A stretch of DNA of 64,000 nt from Castanea sativa (GCF_040712315.1 NC_134017.1:50093636-50157635), one strand, 5' to 3'; shown: positions 46,191-59,628, numbered from the stretch's first letter. The notes: generated by a model from the sequence alone, not told the origin. Made by a program: numbers and translations.

Positions 46191-47944
46191 AAATGTGTTG
46201 ATGCTTTGTGGCCTTCAACCACCCCGGACAATGACGTGTGCTCTCCACATGTGTGGATAGGGGGGAAAGATAGACGGGCACTTGTGTTCTCCCCCCCACC
46301 CCCCCTTCTCTTCCCTTTTTGAGAATGATGCATGGTTTGGGTGCGAACTATGACTATGAGTCATTTTTAATTAAGGTTTGGGAGTCTCCACCAATCGTTG
46401 GGTTTTTTTAAGTGTGATTGGTCTCCTAACTCTATTTTGATTTTTTTTACCAATCCTAGCTAGGTTAAGAAATAGTCAGTTTTTCCTAATCTAAACGGAT
46501 GATAAAAAGCCTGATTCTTGGATTCGGAAGTCTAGTTATGTGTGGGAAATGTGTTAAACACCCCCATTACGCCTATCATGAGACGATCCTTTGTTTTGGT
46601 AAAATCTTAATTTTTGGTCATTGGCAAATAAAAACAAGTTATTGGTAGTAGCTTTCAAGGCTTTGATGAAATTGGGCTTTGAAGTTTGATTTGGGAAAGG
46701 TGTGTGGCCTTCATCAATGCTTTGCTAGCACATTGGAATTGCAACCAAATTTCTACAATGAAAATCCGATAGCATTTCGCCTTGTTTTCATGGCAGAAAT
46801 CTGGCAGCACTTCAAGTCAAGTGTGTCGTGGCACACACAATGTAATCCTCACCAAGCTTTCGTGGTGAAAAAGAAAGCTACCTTATTTTCATGGCGAAAA
46901 TCTAGCAGAGTTTCGTGTTAGGTGCGCCACAACGTACCGGTAGGGTTTCATGCCTATGAATACAACATGCATCAATATACTTGGTCTAAAGCACGTTGAT
47001 GCACACCAAGGTACCAAACATGTGGTGCATGTCATATATAAGGGGAAACCAATGTCACTAGCTAATTAACATGGATAGAGGCAATCACACATGCGGTAGA
47101 TCAGGCATCCAATAAAGCATGAATATCTATCTACTTCATTCGAAGTGTAGGACTACTTTTACAATATATAGTATGCACAATATATAGCAACACAAAGAGC
47201 AAAAATGTAGACCTATCCACACCTAGAAGGTGTGGCCCAAGTAACGTACAAGAAAAGTTGACATGTCCACACCCAGAAGGTGTGACCCAAAGCAAGAAGC
47301 TAGAATAGAACCTAAATTCAGGGAAGCGACTAGACATGATTCTAAGGAATTTCTAAAGGAAGAATGGACCTCACGGAGGGGCTAAGCCCCTATATTTACT
47401 AATCAATTCCATTTTGCTTACTTCTTATAAGTTGCGCGCATGCTCCATCCATCATATGCAACAAAACAAGCAAACAAGCAAGCAAAGAGATTCAAACGAA
47501 CCAAACAAAGAGAGTAGATTAAAAAACAAATGATCAAAGAGAATATATATTCACAAGGGACAAATGTAGGTTTGGATTTAGTGTCCATAGATCCATTTAA
47601 TTGAATTACGGATGACAGATGTGCCAACAAACAAAGCTCCTAAAAGTAGGTCTCGGGATTTCGTGGATAAAGACGGGTGTGAACCTACATGAAATCAATA
47701 TCTTGGAGCAATGCTTGATGACGCAGACAAGACAAGCAAAAACATGCATAAGACAAACAAGCATGCAATGTTACAACCAACACATAGAATTCACACAAGG
47801 TGGCGTAAAGCAAGCAAGGCAATGAGCACAAAGGAGGCAAAGCATGTTATCATCACACTCAAGCATAAAACTAATCATGCCATAATACACACTCAAGGCT
47901 AACATGAGAAACCCTAACATGCAAAGCTGAGCAAGAGATATAAG

Positions 47945-50017
47945 TGTAAACACTCAATTTTGCACCCATAATTTAATCAAGGAAGATGATTAGAATGACC
48001 AATCATATACCCAAAATTCATGATTGCATTACATACGTTAATTCATTCATTGCATATCATAAAAATAATCTTGAGGATTTAACGGTCGCGACGGTATGCT
48101 CGATTTCCAAATCGGACTGTTGGATTGAAAGATATCTCATGATCAGTTTTGCACGGTCTACATGTATTGTGTTTAGGTAGAATCAACTACACATGATTAA
48201 TTTAAATTAATTTTGATTGGCTAAAAAATTAAAATTAATTAAAAAATTTTGTGATTGATTGTTAGTGAGTGTCAAAAATAGGCTTGCTTGCATAGGAATA
48301 AAGGGGATAATCAGATAACAATAAAATTGTGGATAATCAAGACTTTTTGGAGTATTTATCTACAAGATAATCATTGCTGAAAATACTTGAATTATTAGAA
48401 AAATAGTTTAATTTTTAGAATATGAATTAAAAATGCGTCTAAGTGCAAGTCCCGGCTTAAAAAATCTCAAAAAAGGAGTCCAAAATGGACCAAAATTCGA
48501 ACATAGGACTGGCACAAACTCGGGCCCTGGCCTGAGGGCACTTGGATTAAGCTGAAATACATCCTTTTCAATTTTTTAGAGACAAGGACACGTCCCAGTT
48601 TGTATTCTGATCATTTAGCTATTTTTTCAAGCCTCCCAACCTCTATAAATAGAGGTTGCATCTCAAAATTTAGCACACTTTTTCACGCTTTCTGATTTCC
48701 CCTCTTTTTGACTCCCCTTTTCTATTATTTTCTCTCTTACGTTAAAGACGGTCTAGAGGCTCTAGCCTTAAGAATTTCTTTTTTGTAAGCAAGGTATTTT
48801 AGGTTTCAAAGATAATTGAATAAATTTCTTTGAACCCTAAAATATCCCCTTAATAAGAAGAGTACGTCCATGCAAGATGTGGTTTTTCTTTACCCTTTTT
48901 TCTGTTTTCTTTTATTTTGATGATGCATGATGTAGATATTCTTTTAGTTTCAATTTCTAATGTTCATACCATGTGTTGTTAATGTTTTTGTTGAAAATCT
49001 TCTTAATGCTTTTGTTGTCATGATTTACCTTTTGAGTTTTGAAAATCTGCACATTATCACATTTTTTTCAAAACCAAAAATAGATATGTATCTTCCTTAG
49101 ATACAGATCCAAATTTTTTCTAATACAAAAACATATTTGTATCTTCCTTAGATGCAGATTTGAATTTTTTTTTAACATAAAAACAGATTTGTATCTTCCT
49201 TAGATGCAGATTTGAATTTTTTTTTAACATAAAAACAGATTTGTATCTTCCTTAGATACAGATTTGAATTTTTTTAAACATAGCAGATTTTGAAATAAAA
49301 AAGAAAGTCGTAAGTAGTGATGTTTTGTTTTTTTGATTCATAAGTAGTGATGTTTTGTTTGATGCAAGTAGCGTAGGTTTATTTCATGGGCGTAGTCCTC
49401 TTATAAAAAAGATATATTTTTCTTATTTTATTTAATATAAAACATAGATCTGATTTATTTATTTATTTTTTATTATTATTATTTTTTACAAATCTTGATT
49501 TTCTATCTTACAAAACAGATCTGGTTTTTTTAATGAATCAAATCAAATTTTTTATTCACAAAAATAGATCTGAATTTTTTAAAAGAAGAGGACACATTCA
49601 TGAAGTAGATTTATGTGATTTAGTTTAGGGTTAAGTTTGTCATGTATGCAACATATCATTCATATCATGCATTAAGGGTATATTGGTCATGAGAGTCTAG
49701 AAGACCAGATTCTGTCTGGGCGGAATGGGTGCCTAACACCTTCCCATTATGTAACTAGGACAAAAAGCCATGTATCTTTGGTAGTTTGTAACTAGGGCTC
49801 AAAGCCTTGTAATATTCAATCTATCAAGTTTGTACTTTTTATTCAATTAATGATAATGGAACATTTCAGTCATGTAAAGTTGTATTTAATTTTTTCTTAT
49901 TATTTTGTATAAAAGAATAAGTGGCGACTCCACACCACTTACCCAAAATGAGAGGCGTCTTGAAAATGCACCCGCAAATCTCTTTCTTGAGAGCCACCTT
50001 TACTGGGTCCTCTCACA
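47945..50017. mobile_element. Solo LTR of a gypsy-type element, 5-bp target duplication
   Basis: It starts TGTAAACACTCAATTTTGC and ends ACTGGGTCCTCTCACA, between ATAAG at 47940-47944 and ATAAG at 50018-50022. Length 2073 bp. AAGTGGCGACTCCACACCAC near its end recalls LTR ends of Ogre/Tat-like gypsy elements. Confidence 0.88.
49080..49285. repeat. Tandem repeat of about 51 bp inside the solo LTR
   Basis: Four units of TTTGTATCTTCCTTAGATGC followed by AGATTTGAATTTTTTT and a CATAAAAACA spacer. Confidence 0.85.
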
Positions 50018-51702
50018 ATAAGCATGCCAACATCATCAACATATGATCTCATATGAGTGGTTGCACCCATACAATAAACATTGGGAAAAGATGCAACCAA
50101 ACAAGACTAGAAAAAGCACAAAGGTGCAAACAAACATGCTAAGGAAAACAAAAAAGGTGCAATCAAACACATACTAAAAGGGAGAATAAAAAGCATGTGA
50201 AGTATGGTAGAGATACAAGAACCTAAATCTAAGCACACAAGAATCAAAAGATAAACATGGATCTAAGCATGGAGCATCCAAAAATGGTATCATGATATGA
50301 TGGATTTAGAAATTAAAACATAAAAGCAAGTAAATAGCCAAACAAGCATAAATATGTATTTAAGACTCTAATCCAAACCCTTAATTGAAATTGGGTGTTT
50401 GGATGTAAACCTTGACTAGAGAATCAAGATCTACACCCTACCAATGACACATGACACAAAATCAAGGCATAGACAATTTAACCAAAACAATAGGCACTCA
50501 AGCATGACTTCAAAACATGCAAATATGGCATAAAAGAGTACAAATAAGAAATTTAGACATATCCTAGCCAAGCAGGTTAGGACAACATCATCAAAGTAAT
50601 AAAAATGTGATAGAGAATTTAAATAAAGAAATAGACATGATAGGAAATTGAAATAAAGTAATAAAGTGCTAGAAATTAAATGGGTGTAGATTGTAGCTAA
50701 AAAGCTACATTTTCAACTTCCAAACCTCAAAACCAAGGAAGAAGGATCAAGAAGGAGGAAATGGAAGCAAGAACACTACCTCTTGATATATGGAGGATGA
50801 GAGAATCAAGGGTTTTGATGTATGTTTTTCGGAGAGAATTTAGATGGAGAGAGAGAGAGAGAGAATTACTCTACAAAATTGCCCTAGGACCCCAAATTTT
50901 TGTTTTGTTTTGTTTTTTTTTTTGTTTTTTTCCATTTGGGAGCTAAGGGGTTTTTATATTTTAGTTTGTGACATTGCATCTTCCGGTCTACACTTTGTGT
51001 ATGCCCATAAATTCCGAGCACACACATAGTGCACGCTAGTAGGCTTCTGACTCACACTAAGTTTGCATGCCATCTCAATTTTTGACTTTGGGCACTCATC
51101 TAAAGGTCTTACCAACCTCCAATTTATCTTACTCTAGTGTCATTAGAGAGATACAGATGTCTAGTTTCCAGATCATCTGACATTTTGGAGATCGATTGGT
51201 TGGATCAAAGGTTATGGGCTTGGTAGGCGAGTTGACACGCTTTGCATGGTTTTCATGATATCTCAACTGTCTTAACTTCAATTTTGACCTGTGAGCCATC
51301 ATTTTAAAGGGAATTCAATATTTTTTCAATTGAATTGGTTTTACCCCAATCAGACTATCGAATCAAAAGTCAACTTTTAAACGCCACAAAAGTCAACCCT
51401 ATGTCAAATTTGGTCAAAGTTGACAAAAAGCTCCAATAATCTTGGATTTGATATAGAAACCTGAAAAATGTCATTTTGGTGGAGTTTTGACCAATTTTTT
51501 CTTTCAGTTAACTCAGGTTGATCGAGGGCATTTTGGTCACTTTGACTTGAAATAGCACTTTGAGCACTTTGACCTTTGATTGGATTAGACTACAATAATC
51601 TGGATGTTCCCACGGTCCCCCAATGAAAAAAAGATGATTTTTTTAATAGAATTTTTGGGGTCCAACATGCAAATCGAGAGCAGACAAAATACGGTATCAA
51701 CA

Positions 51703-51970
51703 AAATATACAAACTTTCCTATAGTCTGTCTAAACTTTTGTACAAACTGTACAAACTTTCTTACAAAATATATAGATTTTCCCATAAAAATATACAGACT
51801 TTCTTATTAAATGTACAAAATTTCCCATTAAATTAAATACTTCACCACAAAATGTACAGACTTTCCAATAGAACACATAAAAGTTTTCATAGAATTTAAA
51901 GACTTTTCTATAAAATATACCTACTTTCACAGTAAGTATATAGATTTTCTAGTAAAATATACAATCTTTC
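51703..51970. repeat. AT-rich minisatellite, right part
   Basis: The same ACAAACTTTCCYATAAAATA theme as at 45710-46190 continues on this side of the LTR-like insertion. It ends near a CCACCACCACCGTC stretch. Confidence 0.85.
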
Positions 51971-52934
51971 CCACACAACCAACGGCCACCACCACCGTCA
52001 GTAATCAACCACCCACAATGACGGCTCCAAGATTTGTTTCTAGGGGGTCAATAATGTTGGAGCTAGGAATCTATTGTGGGGTGAGTAAAAAAATGATTAA
52101 TTTTTTTTTCTCTCTATATACAACTTTCATATTATATACAATAATCTAAAATAGTATTCTAAATACAATTTAGTATACAATATAACTATATTGTACAACA
52201 ATCTAAAAATATTATTAATAGTTTAAAGATCAGTAAGACAACAAACATTGAATACATAAATAAATATACTTAAATTACTAATTATACATTTTTGTCAAAT
52301 TAATAATAATTTATTATATTTATATGTAATATCAATTAAATAAAAAATATATGATAAAGAAGAATAGTAACACACCTAGGAGTAGGACTGGGAGTAAATG
52401 AGAAACTAGTAAAAAAAAAATAGTAAATGATATAAGTTTTTACTTTTGAAGTGTATGGCTTTTTATACGCATGCTCACTCTCTTGAAATTAGAGCAAACA
52501 CTAAAAGATTTCTTGGACTTGATTAGATGAAAAGAAAATGTAGAAGGGAGAAAGATAGAGGAAAGAATCACATATGTAGATACGGATTGGTTGGTTGTAA
52601 CAAACTATAATTGAGCTGAATGGTTTCATGAACCTATCCCCATTCAATTTAGGAGATACTATTGGACCAATTTATTTTTTTATTTTGTTTTCTATTTAGT
52701 AGAATTTCATGAATAGTGATTGTGAATTGATATTATATATGTAGTATTCAATAGTGATTTTCAAAAATATATATGTGATAGCAATATAATGAGAAACTTG
52801 ACGTAGCAAATATCATGAAAATTGCAAAAGAAAAACCATTTTAGTACCTCCAAATGTCCTAGTTGAACTGATGTCCTATATGTTTAACAACTCAAGCTAA
52901 TATCAATCACACCACTACAATTCATCATTGTTGT
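51971..52934. other. AT-rich intergenic, nothing recognised
   Basis: A short GC patch at 51975-52035 may be the tail of the element at 45106. After that there is AT-rich sequence without features. Confidence 0.45.
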
Positions 52935-52943
52935 GCGTAAACT

Positions 52944-53883
52944 AGTGGAGTTGATAACGTACTGTACCGGCCGATATTTACCGTTTCAATGCTTAGACCG
53001 GTACAGAAATGCAGCTGTTTCGTACTGGTTTATATATCAGTTGTATCGGGGCCGTTTCGGTCGTACCGGGGTATATATCGGTTTTCGGCCGGAAAATGAA
53101 AACTGGCCGGAAAAAATCTTTAAAAAAATCAGCAATAAAAAGGAAAATCACATCACTGCTATTTCTACTAATTCCGATAATAAATTTCATTTCGCCGATA
53201 ATCCATCACCTCAGATCTCTTCCTTTTCTTCATCATCTTCTTCTTCTTCGCTCAAAGACTTCTTCTCCGCTCAAAGCTTGGACCAGACGCTCTCTGCCTC
53301 TGGCTTTCTCTAGTCTTTTCTCTTATTTTACTTTTTCATTTTGTAGCCAAAAGCTCCTTTCAATTTTGTTAAGTGTGTCCTTGAATGACAACACACTAAT
53401 ACTCCCACTGACAACACACACTAATACTACTGCTACACGTTAGGCTCAAATATTTTACTGCCATCCAACTGTAAACAAATAAATGAATTTGTAATTCACA
53501 ATAACTTTGGATAAGTAGAAATGTTTATTTAAAATTTTTTACAACCACTCTTTTCTTATTAGATAAATTTTGCTACCATTTTTGTTAGACTTTAGATAAG
53601 TACGCGCATATCTTCTTAAAAAAAAAGAGTGAAAAGAATAAGTATGAACTTACAAATTATACGGATTTTGACTGATCAACGTATAAAAAAATAAATAAAT
53701 TTAAATGTACATATTTTTGTATATATATTTATCTATCTATATACTTAAAGGAATTTCAATTTATGTAAGGAGATATAAAATTAGCGGTAAACCCGAAACG
53801 GTACTCCGGTATTGACCGGTACCGAAATATATCGTTCCACTAGTCAAATCGGTACAACCTCCGGTACAAGATTGACTCCCTTG
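52944..53883. mobile_element. MULE-like element rich in GTACCGG motifs
   Basis: The ends GGAGTTGATAACGTACTGTA and, reversed, GGGAGTCAATCTTGTACCGG are inverted relatives. It is flanked by GCGTAAACT (52935-52943) and GCGTAAACA (53884-53892), 8 of 9 identical. The first 170 bp and last 120 bp hold many TACCGG/CCGGTA copies. The middle has a CTTCTTCTTCTTCG tract and open stretches (52933-53313, 53009-53443) rich in Ser, which might be captured coding sequence. No domain is recognised. Confidence 0.7.
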
Positions 53884-53892
53884 GCGTAAACA

Positions 53893-54889
53893 TGAGTTAC
53901 ATGCTAGTTAATATATATAAAAGCAGAGATCGCATGTGGGGGAGCATGAGATTTTGCCATGTGGCTTTTTATTATTGCTTTTGCATCTAATTTTCATCTC
54001 ACCTTCTCTTAAAAATTGGAATTTTAACATCCTTTTAGAATTTGAAAAGATGCAGGTTATTAATTGCTTTAGCAAAAACCATTGAACCTGATTACCTCTC
54101 TTTCTCTCTTAACTGTTTAGTTCCCCTTTAAATTTAATGCACACAATATTGTTTCTTTAGAAATCAATATCATTTCACCAGGTTTCTAAATCTCTCTATC
54201 TCTCCTTCTCTAAAAGGTTTAAATGTTATGCTCTTCTCTTTCTCATTCAATTTTGAAAAAAAAAAAAATCAGACTATGAGCTTCTTTGAGAATCTTGGGG
54301 ATTCTATAGGGGAAGGCTTTGCCAAAATTTGTCTCCAATAGAGCAAATCAAGTTAGCAGCTCAAAAAATTTCATTGAAAATTTTCCAACCAAAACTAAAT
54401 GGAATATGAATAAGTAGCACCTCAGAAAGATATCATTGTATTCTCTGTTTGTCTTTCAATGTTTTGAATGATTCCAAGAAGGTAGGACTAACACAAAAGA
54501 TTAATGGTCAACTTGTCAAGGTAAAAAATAGAACCTTTGTTTGGGTTTTTTAATGCTATAGTTAAATTCCTCCTTGGCAGCTCTAATGTGTCAATGGCTA
54601 TATAGGACAAATCTTTTTCAATAGCTCTATTTCCCCCCCTTTTTTTATATGTCATACTAGTTAAGAAAAGACAAATGACCAAGAGCAATCTTTGAAATTC
54701 CTAAAGCCAAAGATGTTTGTCACTTGCATGAGTTATCTTATGGTTAATAAAATTTTTATATTTAACATGAACCTTAATCATATTATGATAACTATTTGGG
54801 TCATTCATAAATTCAAGTTGCTATTGAAGTTTTGTCCTCCTCAAAAGTTTCTGGCTTTATAGGCTTCACCTTGGTTTGATTATGATTGA
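53893..54889. other. AT-rich intergenic, no gene recognised
   Basis: No inverted ends or convincing open frames. A weak TATA-like ATATATAAAAGCAG (53921) has no gene behind it. Confidence 0.45.
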
Positions 54890-55208
54890 GTTCAAGCACA
54901 GACACTTTCAACAATGGTGGAACTCAAGGAAGACAAAGGGAGAGAGAATTGTATGTGAATGGTTTTGTGTATTAAATAATTATGCAAGCTCTGTTCCATA
55001 TATACAGTAAGAGTAGGTGGGAAAATCTAACAAAATATGAACAAACTAACTAACTAATCAATCTACCAATATAGAATTAACACATGTCCACTGTAAACTA
55101 ACTAATTACATCAGTATTACATCAAACAACTTGTAGCATCTCTATCTCTTGCTTTTTATCTGCTGCAACTGCAAGTTGCTCTATAACCTTGAGCTTCATC
55201 CTTTAACA
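54890..55208 (-). repeat. 3' LTR of a copia fragment (minus strand)
   Basis: On the minus strand the polypurine tract CTTGAGGGGGAG (55209-55220) is followed by TGTTAAAGGATGAAGCTC at 55208. The far boundary at about 54890 is not resolved. It contains an AACTAACTAACTAA run. Confidence 0.7.
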
Positions 55209-56187
55209 CTCCCCCTCAAGATGAATTGTATATATTAATTAAGTTCATCTTGGATAAGAGATACAAGAAGTGTCTTTGAGCTAGAGGTTTTGTGAATAAG
55301 TCTGCCAACTGATGCCGTGTAGGAACATGAAAAGTCTTGATCACTCCATCTTGGATTTTCTCCCTAATGAAGTGATAATCAACCTCAATGTGTTTGGTTC
55401 TCTAGTGGTACACTGGATTGGCAAAAATAAAGAGAGCGGCTTTGCTATCACAGTAAAGTGCAGCTGGTTGTTTGTGTTGAAAACCAAAGGTATCAAGCAA
55501 TGCAATTAACAATACTATCTCAATAGGTACAATAGCCATAGCTTTGTACTCAGACTCAGCAGAAGACCCGGAAACTACTTGCTACTTCTTCCACTTCCAA
55601 GATATCAAGGACTCATCTAAAATGATGTAAAAACCAGAGATAGACCTTTTGGTATCCACACATGCTACCCAGTCAGCATCATAATAACACTTCAATTGCA
55701 ATTTTGAATCTGCAGATAGAAAGAGACCTTGTCCTGGTGTCTTCTTCAAGTATTTAAGAATCTTGTAAGTAGCATGTAGAAGTGGCAACTTGGGAGCACT
55801 TATGAATTGACTCAGCTTGTGAACTGAATAGCTGATGTCTAGTCTTGTCAAAGTCAGATATAACAATTTCCCAATTAATCTTCTATACAATGAAGGATCT
55901 GGAAAGTCGTCTCCAACTCCACTGCTTAGTTTGAGAGATTGATCCATAGGAACATTTGAAGGCTTACAAGCTAGTAAACTTGTATCTGACAACAGCTCAA
56001 GAGTAAATTTTCTCTGACATAAGGACAGACCCTTAGTTGTTTTGGCAACTTCAAGACCTAAGAAGTTCTTAAGAGTACCTAAGTCTTTAAGTTTAAACTT
56101 GTTATCTAGAAAATACTTGAAGACATTGACAACATCCGCATCATTACTAGCTATCAAAATATCATCAACATAAACCAAAAGGATTGT
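55209..56187 (-). pseudogene. Copia reverse transcriptase-RNase H fragment (minus strand)
   Basis: The open part (56178-55582) starts in the RT catalytic motif YVDDILIA and has KFKLKDLGTLKNFLGLE, PMDQSLKLS, YRRLIGKLLYLT-TR-DI and the RNase H region DADWVACVDTKRSISGF. After a stop, the RNase H end continues (SSAESEYKAMA, CDSKAALFIFANPVYH, RTKHIEVDYHFIREKI, LFTKPL) down to the polypurine tract. The upstream RT, integrase and gag are missing: the sequence is cut at 56187 by another LTR. A relic. Confidence 0.9.
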
Positions 56188-56530
56188 TAGGACATATGTG
56201 ATTCATGTTAGGAACATATGTCATCATGTATTGGCTGATCCTTTGAAAAAACGCACGTTACTTGTAATTGGGTAGATATAAGATGTGTTTAATACTTCAA
56301 GGAACAAGTTTTCAAGTTCAAGTGTTAAAGCCATGCAAGTCTGTCCAAGAATAAAGTGATGAAGTGCTGATTTTTAAAGCTCGATAGCTAGCTCAACAGC
56401 TAGTATCTATCGAGATTTAAAAAGTTGTTCTAGCCCGATGCTCGACAACTGCTTGACAGATAGGGTATCTATCGAGAATTATGAAAATCATATTTTCAGT
56501 TCTGATTTCATTCCAATCCATGAGTATGTG
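56188..56530 (+). repeat. Start of an LTR of the TGTTAGGACATATG copia family
   Basis: Matches the 5' LTR at 15084 from TGTTAGGACATATGTG onward, then breaks at 56530 because of the next insertion. The sequence resumes at 63941. Confidence 0.88.
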
Positions 56531-57298
56531 TGTCACGCCCTGAACCCAACTATAAAGATAGGCACATGACAGCTGTCGCCCGCTTATAAAGTAAGCACCT
56601 AGCAAACGTGCAAGGTTTTCTTAGTAACTAAAATTTATCCTCAAAATTACATCAAATAAATCCAAAATACCTCAACAATTTCTTTATAAATAGATCTCCA
56701 ATAATTTGATAGGAACAAAATCCAAACTTCATGTACATAATGCCAATTGGCCAATAAATATAAAATTATTAGGAGACCGTCCAATCCCAAAACCACCAAG
56801 CTTCTTTTCCTGCTCACAACACAACATCAAAACTCCCAAAACTTGCTATTCTTCACAATCTGAAACTGGAGGGAAAAAGGGGGTGAGTTGACAGCTCAAT
56901 AAGTAACAAAAGTCCTAATAAGTTCTATCAATTAATAGATCTATAAAGTAATAAGATGTAATATAAGTTTTCAAAATTTATAATATACTATGGATTTTCA
57001 AAAATAACTAAGAATTTTCATAGTCTTAAAATAATAAGTTGCAAATAGATCGCATACATTAATCTTACAAATATATCATAGATGGTTTAGAAAGTAATCA
57101 GTTTTTCATATATCAAAAACTATAACTTACAATAGGTTCCAAAAATACATAAGCAGTTTTAATGACTCAAAATAGTTCAAATACTCAAACATTTTCAAAA
57201 TCACATATGTAGTTTTAAGGACTCAAATGGTTCAAATATTCAAACATAATTCATATTGTTAACAATCTTATGACTATGGTCACGCTATATCCATGTGA

Positions 57299-57452
57299 CT
57301 GGGCATCAGAATACCAATGAATAACCCTCATTGGCTGAGTATCAGAGTACCAATAAATAACCCCTATTGGTTTGGGTATCAGAGTAATAATGAATGACCC
57401 CCATTGGCTGGGTATTAGAGTACCAATGAATAACCTCCATTGGTTTGGGTAT
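57299..57452. repeat. 36-37-bp tandem array in the 3' LTR (4 units)
   Basis: Units read GGTATCAGAGTACCAATGAA followed by TAACCCCCATTGG, alternating GGCTG and GGTTT at the junction, so the true period is a dimer of about 73 bp. Confidence 0.9.
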
Positions 57453-58070
57453 CAGAATCAATTCATAGTCAGATTGTCCATAATCATATATATGAAATCA
57501 TAGTTTATAACAAAAATATATCTTATTCAAATACATATATATATATAATCATATATTCAATATTCAAATATATTTTTGATATTTCTATATTCTTTACTTT
57601 AAATCAATATAGCTAAAAAAATAATTCAATAAAATAAATCTTATAGTCAAGGCTCATATATATTTGTGAAAATTCTTTATTCTTTACTTTGAATTAGTAT
57701 AGCTAAAAACAATGAAATAAAATGCATCATATATTCAATAATCAGATATATTTATGATAATTCTTTACTTGAAATTAGTAATACAATAGAAATAAAATTG
57801 TAACAACTATAAACAATTTTTTGTAGTTAAAATACGCAAAATAAAACCAATTAGGATAAGGTTACTTACCTCCAAAAGCTATTCCAAAAGAAACTTTTCC
57901 TTAACAATTCCTCTAAAATCCTTAGATATCACCTAAAATAATTTTCAAATATTTTTACTCAATAATCAAATAATTTAAGAACTTATAATAGTACCCGGCT
58001 AAATAGAGACTATTAAAATATCTCATAACTATCCACTGTTATCTCACACAAAAATTCCTCCTATTCATAA

Positions 58071-58076
<6 letters not shown>

Positions 58077-58157
<81 letters not shown>
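58077..58157. repeat. (CT)n-(TA)n microsatellite in the 3' LTR
   Basis: CT repeats running into TA repeats. The other LTR has only TA repeats at the matching place (63587-63640) and another TA run at 63118-63162. Confidence 0.95.
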
Positions 58158-58165
<8 letters not shown>

Positions 58166-58844
58166 TCCTTCTACTACAACTAAAGCCCCAAAGATAAGAC
58201 CATAACTTCTATTACTATGTAAGCAGATGGGCCATCTTCAATTTCATGTGTTCCTTTGTTTGTTTGTTTGTTTTTTTTTTTCTTTTTCTTTTACACACAT
58301 GACTCTATGTCAGACCTCCAAGCATGCCTAGACTACTAGGCTTCTAAATTTCCCCCAATACCACTTTGGTTTTGCCATATACCCTAAGAAGTCCACATCA
58401 GGTACTATTTATCAAAGATAACCGTGCAGAAACCTGACCATTAAGCCCAAAAGTTTATAGCCTCTATCTTCGCATAACACAACAAAACTATAGAAAAAGA
58501 TTAAATCTCAGAATCTAGAAAAATCTGCAGGTACATTGTCTAGTTTACCAAAAAATAAAACTAAACTTTTCTTTGTATGCATCATTTAAACTCTTGAATA
58601 TTTGAATAGTTTCACTACTGGCCAAAATACCAACATAAAAAAAATACTTTAACTCTAAATAAAACTTAGATTTGACAAGAAAGAATTTTTTAAGCTCTTA
58701 TCTCAATTGTGTAGTCAAACCTTCTCTACTTGAGTAATTTGGGTAGTCTTCTCTCTTAAAATATCTCTCCATATACATTGACATAATAAGCTTATATATA
58801 GTTAGCGTTTCAACCTTATTTTCTAAAAACTCCCTTATAATTAT

Positions 58845-59628
58845 TGTAAGTGCACAATTTTTACCTAGTCCAGTCACTAGATGAACTCAGGCCCAAAGAG
58901 CCTTATTCAATAAAATTTATAGAGTATGGGCTTGAAACCTAGGCTATGGATATTGGATAAAAAGAGAGAAATCAGGCTAGATTGCCGTTATCCGCGTGTT
59001 CAATAGATGAGAATAGCAAAGAAACTCTCCTCGGATGTACGCCGAGGACCACTTGTATTGCCTTTCTCTCTTTAAGAACAATATTGCAACTATAGTTTTG
59101 AGTCTTCGATCCCCCTTTTCTTCTGCCATCCTCCCCCCCTTTATATCTCTCTTGTTCTCTTGTATCTCCCTTCTTCTTCCTTTTTCTTTCACATGTATCA
59201 CAAATCTCCTTACTAGATACTTGTCCCATCTAGCACCTTCTTGAAACCTTTAAATACCAGCTGGAAGGCTCAACCTCACCGTTCAATGGTCATTTCTCCA
59301 TTAATGCGGTCAGGGAGGTAGGTGCAGAGTCTTTAATGCGGTGGTAGCAGCTTTTTCTCCTCTGATATTTCTCACACGTTCTTCCTTCCAACAACTGCGT
59401 GGATCACACCTTTGCCCACCAGATCTTCCGGAATTTTGTCTCCAAACCCCTTGGCATGTCCCATGACCTTTACTTGACCCGTTCGAGGAGATACTCCTCC
59501 TCGGACAACTCCTTCACCCCTTGTAGCGTGAACTGGCCTGCGGACCTTAAAAGCTCTGCTTGGACAGGCTTACATCACCAAATCAGGCCTAAGGCCCAAA
59601 CGTATATTTTATTTATTTTACCCCCACA
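58845..59628. mobile_element. Nested solo LTR with 5-bp target duplication
   Basis: A 784-bp unit starting TGTAAGTGCACAATTTTTAC and ending TTTACCCCCACA, between ATTAT at 58840-58844 and ATTAT at 59629-59633. It contains no internal region. The GC content is higher than its host LTR, and short ORFs inside are not supported as genes. Confidence 0.9.

Larger units (their letters stand above)
46196..51702. mobile_element. Long LTR-like (probable solo LTR) insertion, itself interrupted
   Basis: It begins TGTTGATGCTTTGTGG and ends GGTATCAACA. It is flanked by AAATG (46191-46195) and AAATA (51703-51707), a near 5-bp duplication with one difference. Without the nested solo LTR it is about 3.4 kb, a length seen in some long gypsy LTRs. 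No gag or pol is present. The interior at 46850-47400 and 50025-51600 is A- and CAAG-rich and non-coding. Confidence 0.65.

Noticed and set aside
45712..46333. Minus-strand peptides with repeated YFM-K motifs, also at 51585-51930
   Set aside because: They look like a repeat protein but are just translations of the AT-rich minisatellite; no start context, no homologue recognised.
53009..53443. Host gene of 126-144 codons
   Set aside because: Two overlapping frames in a transposon-like element; Ser-rich tract from CTTCTT repeats; at most a captured fragment.
57299..57452. CRISPR-like regular repeats (also 62697-62927)
   Set aside because: Direct tandem repeats with no unique spacers, inside plant LTRs; CRISPR does not apply.
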